Below, one piece after another: positions 34,882 to 47,030 of a stretch of 64,000 nt of DNA. The position numbers and the translations under genes were made by a program. The notes beneath the pieces were generated by a model. The model was not told the origin of the DNA and did no database searches. It was given only the letters and a program-made list of their open reading frames with translations. Origin of the DNA: Monoraphidium neglectum (taxonomy: Eukaryota; Chlorophyta; Chlorophyceae; Sphaeropleales; Selenastraceae); the NCBI RefSeq assembly GCF_000611645.1, contig NW_014013621.1:10764-74763 (forward strand). The letters run 5' to 3'. Position 1 is the first letter of the stretch. Each line of letters opens with the position of its first letter.

Positions 34882-35408
34882 GCTTGAGTGGTGGTTCCGT
34901 TGATGTGGGGCCTGGCGGGCTGAATGGCGTTCTGGGTGCCGGCTCCGTACTTCATAGTCGACAGGAGCAGGGCCAGCATAATCTCAGGGTGCACCACCAG
35001 CAGCATCAGCAGCTATATCAGCAGCAGGAGCACGAGCAGCGACAACGAATCCCATGGTGGGGGATAGCCCAGGCGCTGGATCGGCCAGAGTGGAGCCCTG
35101 ACCAGGAACGCCGGCAGCTGCTGTCGGCACCAGGACTGCTGCGATGTCAGCCGGGGCTCAAGCAGCAGCAGCAGCAGCAGCACCAGCTAGAGAACCAGGA
35201 GGATGATGAGCAGCCTGTGGCAGCACCGCCGAGCGTGGCACAGGGCGACCGGCGGCCGCCTCCAAGCGAGCGCCAGGTGCGGGAGTGGTGGTGCACATGG
35301 CAGAACGCCCGGCGTGTGCACCAAGATCCTGTTGTGGCGCCCCGGGAGAGGCCGTTTTGGGCCGAAGAGGCCCGCGTTGTTGCTTGCGCAGAGATCTTTA
35401 ACATGTAA
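32753..35408 (+). CDS. TAZ: Tafazzin-type phospholipid-lysophospholipid transacylase with C-terminal extension
   Basis: Mitochondrial cardiolipin-remodelling acyltransferase family. Exons 32753-32970, 33156-33284, 33523-33685, 33886-33959, 34183-34287, 34458-34566 and 34755-35408 give 483 residues, all in phase. The HX4D motif of the acyltransferase superfamily is H71...D76 in NHTSTFDDPGLPS, which aligns with NHxSxxDDP of tafazzins. The substrate motif is FPEGR at 154-158, and DPIILPYFHSGM follows. Introns 5 and 6 have GC donors (CAG then GCAAG). If the last of these is not spliced, the protein would end after 34566 with a short unrelated tail instead of exon 7. Exon 7 adds 217 residues with a polySer run, Gln-rich segments and a Trp-rich end, unlike known tafazzins (about 260-380 residues). 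Confidence 0.88.
34836..34881. repeat. (AGC)n coding for polySer in tafazzin exon 7
   Basis: The same CAG/AGC repeat seen elsewhere as Gln is here read in the AGC frame and encodes about 15 Ser. Confidence 0.93.
35404..35408 (+). terminator. TGTAA overlapping the tafazzin stop codon
   Basis: The last codon and the TAA stop form TGTAA. Whether it works as a poly(A) signal is unknown. If it does, the 3' UTR would be very short, and it would avoid the convergent SEC62 gene. Confidence 0.3.
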
Positions 35409-35467
35409 CCCTTTGAAGAGAGGCAACGCAATTGGGCCGTGAGGAAGCAAGCAAACAAATGTCATAA

Positions 35468-36315
35468 TCAAAGCTCGGTCTTGCTGCTGCCACCAGCAGA
35501 GCTGCCTCTGCCACCCTCTTGCTGCTTCTGCTCGTTAGCCGCCGCCGTCGGCTCCCGCTGCTTGTTGGAGCCACCGCCACTGCCCGCTGCCGAAGACCCC
35601 GCGCTGCTGCTGTTGCCCGATGAGTTGGCAGTTGCGTTGCCTGCGGCGGTAGCGTTGCCACCAGCGAGTGCCTGCTTTGACGCCATCAGGTCCTGCAGAT
35701 GGGGGCAGCAGGGACGCAGACCGGGCCAAGAGGGATTTTGCCAGGTGCATACCGGGCTATAGAAGAGTGTCACAACCCTTCAACCCTGGCAGTGATGCGC
35801 GGCATCACTGCTCCTTGCATAGAAGGCTGTGCATAACAGGGTCTCGACCGAACTGGCCCCATCCACTCAGCCCAACCCCGAACGCCCGAACCGACCACCA
35901 GCAAGGCCTTGCGCCCGCAGCACCAACCCACCAGGTACTCCATGAAGCTGCTCCCGGCCTCGCGCACACCCTTCTTCATGGAGCCTGCGTCAGGGACCTT
36001 GCGGTGAAGCGCGTACCCCCCGCCCAGCAGCAGCAGCAGTGTGATGGCTCGCCCAACGTACTGTGCCTTGGCCGGCTCAGCCTTCTCAAAGTCCAGCAGG
36101 GGGGTGAAGATCTCATTGATGGGCAGCTGCATGGGGACAAAGAGGCAAGAAGGGGAGAGTCAAGAATGGGAGCGATAAGGGGTCAAGAAGGAGCCCGTGA
36201 AAAGGGCCATACGCCCAGATTATTGCAGTGGGGGCAGCACAACACTCCACATGGGTTTTCAGGCAAGCACGTCTGCGCTTGCGTTCAAATACACACACAC
36301 ACACATACACACCAA

Positions 36316-36349
<34 letters not shown>

Positions 36350-37981
36350 TACACACACATGCATGGCATACGTGCACGCTCACTTTTTCTGACATGAGGT
36401 TGGGCATGATCCAGAGGTGGTGGCCAGTGACAACCCACACGGTGCAAAATACAGCGTAGCGCAGCGCGATCGTCCCCAGCATCAGTAACAGCACTGCCGT
36501 CAGCGCGTACAGCACCCACAGCCTGTGGAGGGGGGTCGGCACAGGTAAAAGATTGCCACATGCATGCACAACGGCTGTTGTGTGAGCCAGCTCCACGATC
36601 ACAAGCGCATTTGAGGCAAAAAAAGCAGCAGGCAGGCCGCAGCCTTCGTGACTGACAGGGCCGTTGCCTTATCAATGCATACCTGACCCAGTAGGGCGCC
36701 AGGGGGAAGAGTGTGGCACCCAGCACAGCCACCACCACCAGGCCGCTGCCCACGTAGAACCAGGCCGAGGTGGGCTTGTCATAGGTCCACGCGTAAAACC
36801 CATCCTCGCGCCAGGAGTGATCCTGGGGTCCAGGACGTGAATTTAAGGGCGTATCAATGGGCTGCGTGGAGATTGAGCATGCCCTTGGTGGCTCTCAAGG
36901 CTTCATGCCCTTTGTTCCCCAGAGTGCACTTGGTGATGGTTTCAGCAGCAGCAGGTTTCCCTTTTTGTGCTCTCTGCAAGGTGTGCTGAGCATGCAAGAC
37001 TGCAAGGTGTGCTGAGCATGCAAGACATGCAAAGTAAATTTCTGAAAAGAGCTTGATACATGCAATTGCAGAACGCGCAACGCACCTGAGCTGCCTCCAG
37101 GGTGCGCGGCCACTTGACCAGCTTGGTCCTGCCTGGCTTGGGCTTCTTGAACTTGCGGTCGCAGGCCATCAGCAGCTTCCGCTGCAGCAGCTGCACCACC
37201 ACGTCGCCCACCAGGTCATCCACAGTGCGGTCTGCGACGCGATCAGCATGACAAATTACGGCAGGTGCGGCGAACGTAAGCAAGGCGCGTCAGCGACTTG
37301 CATCGCCACAAAACGGCAAGCTTAAATGCCGCCCGATCGAACCGCTTGGGCCACCAGCTGCAGCTTCCCAGCGCCCCTGTTGCGTTGCCGCACCCGGCAG
37401 CCTGTGCTGCCCAAGGAGCGCGAGCCCAGGCAGTACATATTCGAGGCTGGGGCGTGCCTCACCGGGCCCCGGAGGCCTGACCAGCTGCTCCATAAGATCG
37501 GGCTTGGCGCGCAGGTGGCGGGCCAGGTCCTTGCCTCGCGTGTAGTCCAGCCACGCCAACTTTCAGAGGGTGTACGAGTGCAAGGAGTGATATCAGTACA
37601 GATGAACGCCATCTGAACTGTTGTGAAGGTGCGTACGTAGGCAGCGCAGAGTTGCGGCGCATGCTTGTCCTCGCTCGAGTCACGTCTGCGGTTGGGTGGT
37701 GTAGCCTGGCGTCTGGCCACCCACCTCGCCACCAATGTCGACCTTGCCCTGGGCAGTCTCCACAGTGCCCCGCAGCGAGTCAGCCAGCTGCCGAGCGACC
37801 TGCAAACAGCGACGCAGAAGGGGTGCGGCGGGCGTAGAGATCATGCGCAAAGCGCGAACGAACAGTGCGACCAACCAGTGCGCAGCACACCCGCATGCAC
37901 TGAGCTGATTCAGCCGTCAGGAGCTGGAGACACGACCGACGATTTGCACCTCACCTGTCCCTTGTCCTGCTTCCCAGCCAT
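35468..37981 (-). CDS. SEC62: ER translocation protein SEC62 (plant type)
   Basis: Subunit of the Sec62/Sec63 complex that works with the Sec61 channel in post-translational import into the endoplasmic reticulum. Exons 37955-37981, 37725-37799, 37463-37559, 37086-37231, 36683-36822, 36384-36522, 35932-36126 and 35468-35692 give 347 residues in phase. The N-terminal cytosolic domain shows YTRGKDLARHLRAKPDL, then LLMACDR and KLVKWPRTLE, all in the order of plant SEC62. Then come EDGFYAWTYDKP, a first membrane helix (about 136-158), LFPLAPYW, a second helix (163-190) and MPNLMSEK. A third hydrophobic helix (about 231-250, AITLLLLLGGGYAL) is a plant feature. The last exon is a low-complexity Asn/Ala/Ser tail. 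It converges on tafazzin with 59 bp between the stops. Confidence 0.93.
36293..36358. repeat. CA/CT microsatellite in a SEC62 intron
   Basis: (CA)n, then (CT)n, then (CA)n inside the SEC62 intron 36127-36383. Confidence 0.93.
36975..37026. repeat. Perfect 26-bp tandem duplication in a SEC62 intron
   Basis: The unit TGCAAGGTGTGCTGAGCATG plus CAAGAC occurs twice without mismatch (36975-37000, 37001-37026). Confidence 0.9.
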
Positions 37982-39578
37982 ACCGTAGAGTGCTGGAGTG
38001 GATGCAACCGTGGTGATCTGGCTAGTTGTTGGGCTTCACACCTTCAAAAAATCTATTTTTGAGCGAGGCAGCAAATGTTGTAATGCTGTTGGGGTCTGTT
38101 CCCGTAGTCGATTTCCCGTATGTGCGCAAATGGGCAGTATTCCTTCTTTAGCCCCTCACTACCATTACTGTCCTCGAGGATTCTATTGTCCTGGAGGCGT
38201 CTCCTCCAAGATTTTTGACAAGTGAGGCGTGGCGTCTGTGGGGACAGTTCCCCGCCCCCCACCTGCATGAATCAATGAACTCCATACACAGGTGCGCAGT
38301 CCATTGGACTGGACGGTTGCATGCATCGAGGCAAGCTGATCGTTTGAAACCGACTGGCTGACTGTGTATCCAGCAGCACGTGGCTTTGACGCCTGACATG
38401 TCACAGGTTGTGTGTTGGTGCGGTGAACACCGCACCATCAAGGCCAACAGATGTGGGATCCACAACGGCATCGCCCATGCTTGCAGATGCGGATTGCGCA
38501 TGGTCAGCAGGGTTCTGTGCAGGCCTGACTATATTAGGCAGGGAAGCCTTGAACCTGTGCTTGACCTGCACCCCTCACCCTTTCAGTGGTGCCGTCCACC
38601 CGCAAGAAACAAAGTGGCGGTCAAGCGCAGCAAGCGGCAGATGGGTCGGCAGCGTGTTGTGTTGGCAATAATGTTTCTTTTGCGCGACTGAGATGTGGGA
38701 TATATCATGGTTTGCTGCATCATAGGACCGCAGTGAGCAGGAAGGGGGTGCATATTGTAAAACCTCAAAGTGTTGTGCACACCTTCCCATACATTGCGCA
38801 GCATGGCAAACCTAAATGCACCGGTCTCTAAAGGGCCGAAAGGTCACGCAAGTTGACGGCCAGTACTGCCTTGTCAGCCCTCCATCGCATCGACAAGCGG
38901 CAGGCCGACAGAAAAACACCACGGCGCCAGTGCCAGCCCGCACACCTGGGTCATTTGCCAGGGGCGTCCCCTCTTAACAAGCACGAGGCCCGTGCCCAGA
39001 TTCAGGGCCAGCATGACGCCTGTGATTGGCTTTGTGAAACACATCCTGTTGGTGGTCTCGACCCTCCGGTGCCGCCACACACAACGCTTGCGTCTCCCCA
39101 AAACAAAACGGTCACAGACCGGCTGCGGCCGGGGGGCCGGGCGGCGCCGGGGGGCGGGCGCGCGCGAAGTCAACAAAAATCCCTATATGGTAACAACTAT
39201 ACTGTAGAGTCTTTTGAGCTGGAAACACATGCGCCTGCAAATCAGGAGATGGCACAATACGCTATTTTATAGTGTCTTCTCTCGGCACCTCAGCGTTTTC
39301 GCAAGAGGTCAAAGCATACACCAATGAACCAAGCGGTAGCGCAGCTGCAGCTGCTGGGCGGTCAGTAGGTTCAAAGGTGGAGGTCCAGCCCCCGGTCTGT
39401 CTGGATGGCCTGCCAGGTGTATTGAATTCCAAAACTCTCTTTGATATCGTTGAGGCCGCAACCTCTTCCAGCGTGATTCGCAAGCTCCGCTCCTTTCCGC
39501 AGCAGTCGTGCACCAGGCTGCGCGCTGAAACGCGTACGATCCTCTCGATTGTTGTTGAGAGGCCGTGCTCCGGGAAGT
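37982..39578. other. Divergent intergenic region
   Basis: 1.6 kb between SEC62 (minus) and the K+ channel (plus) start codons. It must hold both promoters. Short frames are present without supporting features. Confidence 0.45.
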
Positions 39579-42500
39579 ATGCAGCACGGCGCGTTCAGTC
39601 GCTTCAAGTCTTTTCAAGAGGATCAGGAGCCACAGGATGAGTCGCAGACAGCGTTTCTTCTGGAAAGGAAGATGAAGATTGCGCCGGCAAGGTGAGGGCA
39701 GAAGCATCTCCGCCTGCGTGGCCCAGCCGCTGGTCAACATCACCCCCGCTCTGATCTGCCTCGGTGGCGTCGCTGCTGTGAACCCGCGCAGCGACGATTT
39801 GCCCAGCGGCAAGGCGCCAAGCGCCAGGCCTGCTGTGGGCACCAGCAGTCAAAAGACGGTGAGGTTTGCTGGGGCTGCAAATGATTGGGTGGCTGCATGG
39901 AAAGGGGCCAAGGGAAACCACGTCAGCAAGAAGCATCAGCATTCCTTTCACAGCACCTGTGCAAGTGAGACAGCGGCACGAGTAGCAGTGGCACCGGATG
40001 CAGCAGCAGCAGTAGCAGCAGCGGCAGCGGCAGCGGCAGCGGCAGGCCACCTGCTTGGCACACTAGTGGCGTTTGGGCCCCACTGATTACGTATCCATCG
40101 TGCGTGTGCACGATGCAGACTCACCAGGCGGCGAATTCGCAGCGCAAGATCCCGGACTACATCATGCTGCCAGACGGCCAGGCCCGCAGCGTGTGAGTGC
40201 AGGGGGCAGGGTGCAATGCAGCCTCGCTGTATTGATGACGCTGGCTGTCATAACCGGGTCGTTGATGTGGCGAGCAGCATGTCGAGGGGGGGCGGGCGAT
40301 GGCACGTACTGGAATGGGTGCAGGCTGCAGCAGGCGGAGCCGCAGTGTTAGACAGGCCAATCATTTCACACTGCCCAACTTTTGATGCATCTGCACCCGG
40401 CACAGGTGGATGCAGCTGCAGCTGGCAGTTGCAATGTACATCATCTGGGTGACCCCGCTGCGAGTGGTGAGCGACAAGAAGATGGGACCATCCTATTGCT
40501 TCGGGGCCCGGCTGTGGTGCAGGCATGCACACGGCACCCAAGCGGGGTCCCAGCAGCCATACAGCGCAGCTATCGATGCACTGCGGCTGCTGACCACCTT
40601 ATCGTGCACACGCCATTATTGACAGGGCTTCAACATGCCAGCAGAGGGAGTCTGGTTCTGGGTGGAGGGCATGATCGACGCATTCTTCTACATTGACCTC
40701 GTTCTGAACTTCTTTGTTGCTTACGAGGTGCGCGGCCAGAGAGGGTGGGGTGCTCATGTTCTCAGAAGTGGTGCAACCAAACACACGCAATTGTTGCAAG
40801 GCCCACAGTATGGGTGCGGCTCCCTCACAGTGCACCATCCATCGCGCCTTGTCGCCCCGGTGCAGGATCCAGTCACTGGTGACATTATTGCAGATCAACG
40901 GAAGATTGCTGTCCGCTACCTGAAGGTCAGTCTGCAACCAGCGTGGGGATAAGCAGGGTCCCTTGAACGCAATACAAGTCGTCAGCAACGACATGCAAGG
41001 GCACTCGCCGGTTGCACAGCTGGCAGAAATATGTTGCCAGCGCATTCCTTGCAGCACCAGCCCGCAGCTGCGAGTCACAGGTGTTCCGCAGCTCGTATTG
41101 TTAAGCATGTTGTGCGTGCTGGTTTGCTGACTTCAATACTCGCTGCCACAGTGCCAGTGCAAATAAGGCCTCCTAGATTGTGCCACCTGCCGTCGCGCTT
41201 TGCATACTTCGTCACAGGGGTGGTTTGCCATTGACCTGCTGGCAACATTTCCTGTGGACTATATCGTGCGCGCGGTGGAAGGGACCTGGATGTGCTCCCT
41301 GCGAGGCAGCTGCCTGTGGTCTGCAACGGCCGTGCCAGATGGCATCAGCGCCATCCGCTTACTGCGGGTCGTACGCATCTTCAGGTCGGTGAGAAAGCGT
41401 TCTCAGGCTCAAGGGTGCACTTGGTCCGCGAGTTTAGCACGTGCTAGATTGCTCTGCACAGGAAAGTCAAATACTGACCCAGCTCTCCCCCAATTGCTTG
41501 TCTTGTCCCCTTTGCACTGGCCCCGTTCCAGGATCATATGGATCTTGAAGCACTTCAAAGTCATGCGCTTCTCAACACTGCTTGGCGGCCTCGCGGTAAG
41601 CGTTTGATTCCGAGAAGGATGTTGTCCCCAATGATAAGCAATGCCCAATGATCTCAATTCAAGCTGCTGTGTGCTCACCAATCTCCACTCACTTGGCCTC
41701 CCTACTTGGTCTCTCGAAGGACGAGCTGTACACCATCATGCCATTGTTCAGCATCCTGGAGCTGCTGGTGGTCCTGCTGTACCTTGGACACTTCTCAGGC
41801 TGCTTTTTCTACTTGCTGTCCACACCGCCTTACCAGACAGCGGGTGAGAAACACCGCAGGCGCTCTGCTCATTTTGCGGCAGGCATCAGACTGAGGCTTC
41901 TCCATTCTGTTGGTGAACTGGGTATGCCAGGAGGAAGGCAATGCAGCTTCTGCTGTTCTCAACCGCAACATGCATTCAGACCATGTGCTACCCTGCTGAA
42001 AATCCACTGAGCAGTTGAGAAGCGGTTGATTGAGGAGGGCGAAATGGAGACATGGATGATGACCTCTTTCGGGGGCGACCGCCTTGTCCAGGTGCCTGTT
42101 GCATACCACGGCAATCTTACGGGCATCGCAGCCAGCCTGTCACATCTCGGCCAGGACCCCACCACCAAACAGTGAGCTCTTGTTTGATGCTTCGCGTTGC
42201 TGGTGGTGACGTGCTAGCAATTGTTGTCTCGACAGAGAAGTTTTCCTCAATTTGCCAAATGTACGCTGCTTGCTGGCCCACTGCTCTTTTCCTGCTTGCT
42301 GGCGTGTGCTCATCTCAATCGCCTTCTCTGCAGGTGGTACCAGTGCCCCGACTTTGGGTACGACTTCAAACCCTGCATCAGCTGCGACGGGCCCAAGGCG
42401 CGCTGCGTCTCGCACTACTCACTGCCCTACAGGTATGGAACCAGTGGGATACACGGGCATGGCTTTTTACTCACCCCTGGAAACTCAAATATAGATCTAC

Positions 42501-44843
42501 CACTGCGTTTCTTGGTGCAAGCATGGGTGGACACGAAACACCTTCTGTGCGCAACCACATGCCAAAGCCAGATCAGCCCGAACCACAACAGATTGAGCCC
42601 ACCGTCCTGACTCAACCTTCCCATGCACTGTCCCGATTTCCTTCTCACCTGCGTTCTTCCCATCAATCCCACTCCTCAGATACATTACCTCAATGTACTG
42701 GGCTTACACCACCATGACTACAGTGGGCTACGGGGACATCAGCAGCAAGACCGTTGCAGAAAAGGTGAGGGATGCAGATCAATTTTGCAGCGGGGAATGG
42801 TCAACATCCAGTGGCACGGGGTTCTACTGTGGGTGATTGGGCGCAGGCTTCACCATTGGGGAGCAACCACACGGGCCGAACCAGCTCATGAGCGGGACTA
42901 ATGCTGCTCGTTGATCCAACTGCTTGCTGTGTTCGACTCAAATCAGGTCTGGGCGATCCTCACGATGATAGGCAGCGGCTTCTTCTTCTCCTTTGTGGTG
43001 GGCCGCATGGCGTCTGTCATCTCCAAGCTGGACAGCGTGCGCAACGCACACAGCGAGCGGTTGGAGACCGTCACCACCTTCCTCAAGGACGTGGACTTGC
43101 CCAGGCCGCTTAGCAAGAAGTGAGGCGGCGGATGCATGACGGTGCATTCTCAGGACGGCTGGCCATGGCTGATCAGCTGGGTCCGGCTTGCTCTGCTGAA
43201 ATTGATTGTATGGCGTTCAAGCCGCGCCCACAACCCGGACCAAAATCTCTCTCTCTCTGATGACCCGTCCTTGTTGACCATTCAGGGTGCTGGACTTTTT
43301 TAGGAAGCAGCAGGTCAAACCTTATGACCGGCAGCAGGTGTGCAGGGCCTGTTCGGGGCGCGGCATCATGAGCCAGCAGCCGACCTAATATCTCTGCTTG
43401 CAGCTGCTGGAGTCCGGCGCTGCAATTGGGCTACGCCCACATTCGCGCGCTTCGCTCCTGATTGCCAACGACCTTGCTCCTTGTGCGCCACAGGTTCTGG
43501 CAACGCTTCCTTTCGAGCTGCGCTCGAAAATCCTGCGCCACCTGTACGCGGGTATTATTGGGCGTGTGCCGCTGCTGCAGGCCATGATGCATGACGAGAT
43601 GTTTCTCACTGATGTGTGTGTCAGGCTGCAGCACTACACCTGCTCGCGTGACTCCTTTGTTTATCAGAGGGGTGAGTGGCATACTGCATGTGTCTGAATG
43701 CTCGGCCTGCTTTGTTTTGGTTGCATTTATATGATTGCAAACATATTCAGGTTACCTATATCCGTTGTCCATGCACTAATTCCCCTGTTATTTCCATGTA
43801 GTTTGAATCCTGGCTGATCCACATTTGTGCCCTTGCTTGCGCCCCATGCCTTCTCATCTCCTGCCGTGCTCCATCACACAGTCTCGCCACCCCGCTCCAG
43901 CGCCCTTGTCTGCCCCCCCCCCCCCCACACACACACACAAACCAGGCGAGGTGGGAGGTGACCTGTTTATCCTCGTGCGTGGTGAGCTCAACGTGCTGGA
44001 CACTGACCAAGAGTCCTTCCTCTTCAAAATTCCAGAAGGCACCGTGTTTGGGGAGTCCACCATCCTTCGCCACATTGAGGTGAGCACATGTTGTCAGATT
44101 TGTGTGGGATTAGACATGCAAAATTTTTGCCGAATCACCTCGTTCCCCAATAACTGCTGTTCAAAAGCTCATCATGCTAAAACATGTTGGTTGTCACGAT
44201 CACCACTCACCCGATCTTCTTCTGTTTGCAGGGGTTCACACGAGCCAAGCGCGCCGACAATGTTTGGTGTGCCACCCCTTGCACCATGCTGCGAATTGCC
44301 CAGGTGTGTTCCAGTCAAGTGGTAGGGTTTGCAACCGTTTGCCACCATTGTACGCCAAGCACTGTTGCAGAATTCGAAGAACATTCCAGTGCGTTGCAGG
44401 GGCCTCGGCTTTATTCACCTCCCTGATACCCCTCACCATGCCCTGACCCACACTTCCGCACTCCCCTCGTCTGCAACCCCTCCAGGAGGACATGGCAGAT
44501 CTGCTTGACCATTACCCCGAGCTCCTGGAGACACTCAGGAAGCTCAACAGGGCCCGCAACTTCAAGTGAGCTGATTCAACATGAGACCATGCTTCAAAAT
44601 GCCAGCCACATTCAGGACTATTCAACCGTGCGCACACAAAGCGGCCTGCACACAAAGCGGCCTGCCCACCACCCATTGCATGCATGCAGATTTGCACGCC
44701 TGTATGCATGCGTACATAGACTCACGTGCACATACGCGCAAAGTGCGTGCGCATGCATATGCGTGCACGCCAACACAAGAACACACACACAGGTACGTGC
44801 ATGTAAACACCAATGCCCACGAGGGCATGCGCGCACACACACA

Positions 44844-44884
<41 letters not shown>

Positions 44885-46463
44885 GCACACGGGCTTGCCC
44901 ACGCGCACGCAAATGCATTGCGTTGCTCGATATATGCATATACATACATGCGTCTGTACACACACCCACGCGCGCACTGACAGCACGCGCAGGCACAAGC
45001 ATGCGCATGAATCGCACAGTTGTATATGCGCACACGTGTCAATGCGCATGCACGCAATTGCACGCATGCGTGCGCGCACACGCGCGCGCGCGCATGCAAG
45101 CATGAAAGCACGCACGCGCGCGCGCGCACACGCACACACACACACTCTCTCTCTCTCTCTCTCTTTTGCTCACTGGTGTGCGCTCCATGCTGCTGCCTTG
45201 TAACCTGTCCAACACTCCCTGCTGCCTCATAGGCACCATTTGTTGAAGAGCACAATCAAGGCGGTGCGACCGTCCGAGGAGGCCGATGACAAGGCCGTAG
45301 CAGCGGCTGGCGGAGTGTTGGGGGCACGGGACATGCTCTCACGCGTCTCCAGTGGCTTTTCTAAAGGCCAGTCGGGGCTGCAGGCCAGATATGGTGTTGC
45401 AAAGGTACGTGGCCAGTGATCTGTACCATCTACATGCGTGGAGATGTTTGGTTTGATGGCTGCACAGAGTAAGGGGTCAGCTCGCACGTGCCCGTTGTGA
45501 TGAGTCCAGCTCATGGATCATGATCGCATTCAAAGTTCGCATTCAAAATTCTGATTGCATGCACTTTTAATCCCCCTTCCATAAATCCTACCAGGACTTG
45601 CCCCTGCTCATTGATGTCAACGAGGCTTTCACTCCCCGTTCGAACGACCCGGAGAAAGTCCTGGACGACAGCGACGACAGCCCCCACCACCCATTTCAGA
45701 GAGAGCGGCCCGTGGTGCAGCAACCCGCCGGGAGCCGAGCGGACGGGCAGCAGTCGCGGCAGGCTTCGGTGCTGGAGGCAGCCAGGAACAGCCTCCGTGC
45801 GCGTGTTCGCAGCGTTCCCAACATGGCCCAAGTACTCAGGTCTGACGAAGCAACACATGTATCAGCTGGATGCACGACCAGCGCCAGCGGCAGCAGCAGC
45901 GGTGGTGACAACAGCGGTGGAAACCAACAAGCGCACACAAGCATGCGGCTTCAGGCAGCACGGTCGCTTGCTGGGCTTGACCGCACAACCAGCGCCGAAC
46001 CCGCGGTTTGTGCCACTGGCGGTGCAGAAGCCTCGCTCCAAGAGGAGACCCTGGCAGATGGGGCAGTGACTTGTGACCTGGCACAGCAGTTACACAGTCT
46101 TCAGGGACTACGTGAGCAGGTAACCCAGCAATTTCAGACGATGGCAGACGAGCTGAGCATGCAGCGGTACATAATTCACCAGGTTGGTAACAAGGACAAT
46201 CTGCTGGTACACCAGTGCAGTGTAAATGAGTGGTGGGATTGCTGTGCAGTAGGGCTTTGTCATGTTGCCCTTAGGTGCGTTCTTGCATTCCGTGATCGCA
46301 CACTCAGTCACCCCACCCTGTCTACGGGTACTTGCAAATGACGCCGCCGCAGGTCCCAGGTCGCATCATGAACCACCTGGTGATGGTGCTTGGCACGCCA
46401 ACAGAGGAGCAGCGGCGCATGCTTGAGCAGTCCACAGAAGTGTGGAATGCCAAGCATCGGTGA
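39579..46463 (+). CDS. Voltage-gated K+ channel with cyclic-nucleotide-binding domain (plant KAT/AKT or EAG/HCN superfamily)
   Basis: Exons 39579-39691, 39792-39858, 40119-40192, 40406-40466, 40626-40727, 40866-40925, 41218-41384, 41532-41595, 41720-41843, 42015-42171, 42334-42432, 42680-42764, 42947-43119, 43286-43337, 43494-43671, 43946-44079, 44232-44303, 44486-44565, 45233-45404, 45595-46182 and 46353-46463 give about 910 residues, all in phase. The first two exons are less certain. S1 is about 86-105, S2 115-138, S3 160-180. S4 holds the basic run RLLRVVRIFR...KHFKVMR. The selectivity filter is TVGYGD (377-382), so it should select K+. S6 and a C-linker (LPFELRSKILRHLYAGI) lead to the CNBD with GEVGGDLFILVRGELNV and FGESTILR. 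The S5-pore turret carries four cysteines (334, 344, 347, 354). The tail is disordered, with no ankyrin repeats. Confidence 0.9.
43912..43941. repeat. C-run and (CA)n just before a channel exon
   Basis: A C tract followed by CA repeats forms the polypyrimidine/acceptor side of the intron that ends at 43945. Confidence 0.85.
44690..45166. repeat. Long CA-rich and CT satellite-like intron
   Basis: Almost the whole channel intron 44566-45232 is made of CA, GCAC and CGCA variants ending in a (CT)n run. The purest (CA)n run is at about 44836-44882. Confidence 0.92.
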
Positions 46464-46912
46464 AAAAATCAGGATCCGCTGTGCATGCAAGAGTTCTGAA
46501 CGTATGCACACACGTTTTTGAACATCAGCATTTTGACCTGCTCCTGTCAGACTAATTGTTTGGTGTTGAAAATTGGATTGTTCATAGGTTACAAGGACCC
46601 AACAACTAGCACCTGAAAGTTGGTGCAAGGTGGCAACTTGTCCTTCAGGCTGCATTGTTGCGGGTCGGAAGCCTGGTTGCTTTGGCCGGCACCAAAGCAC
46701 AAACAGCAAGCAAAGCCTTGCCCAGCTACACACGGTCAAGTTGCGGTTGGCATGGAGCTGCAGCGCGCCAAGGTGCTCTCTCATTGCATGCACTTGTTAC
46801 AACCCTTTGACTCAGGTGACTATTATAGTCACATCGTGCAAGGATCTAGCAGACACACAGACACCAGGCAGAGTTGCAGCCGCGGGAAACCCCGAGAAAC
46901 TGCAAGGTGTCC

Positions 46913-47030
46913 AGGATTAGGATTAGGATTGTTACAGCGTCCCGCGGTCGCCCGCTCCTGGAGCCATCCAGGCTCATGGGATTGTACAGTAAAGCACCAG
47001 CGTTGTGTGACTGAGAGTCAGGTGGCTACC
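46913..47030. repeat. Dispersed repeat, copy 1
   Basis: Begins with GGATTA repeated about three times, then GTTACA, a CCCGCGGTCGCCC block and GGAGCCATCCAGGCTCATGG, and ends near TTGTGTGACTGAGAGTCA. A clearly related copy in the same orientation is at 48380-48495. Confidence 0.85.

Noticed and set aside
44505..45203. Plus-strand frame rich in His, Thr and Cys
   Set aside because: It is translation of a CA-repeat intron between channel exons.
46913..46930. GGATTA x3 as a telomere remnant
   Set aside because: Only three units, not the TTTAGGG or TTTTAGGG type of green algae, and part of a longer dispersed repeat.
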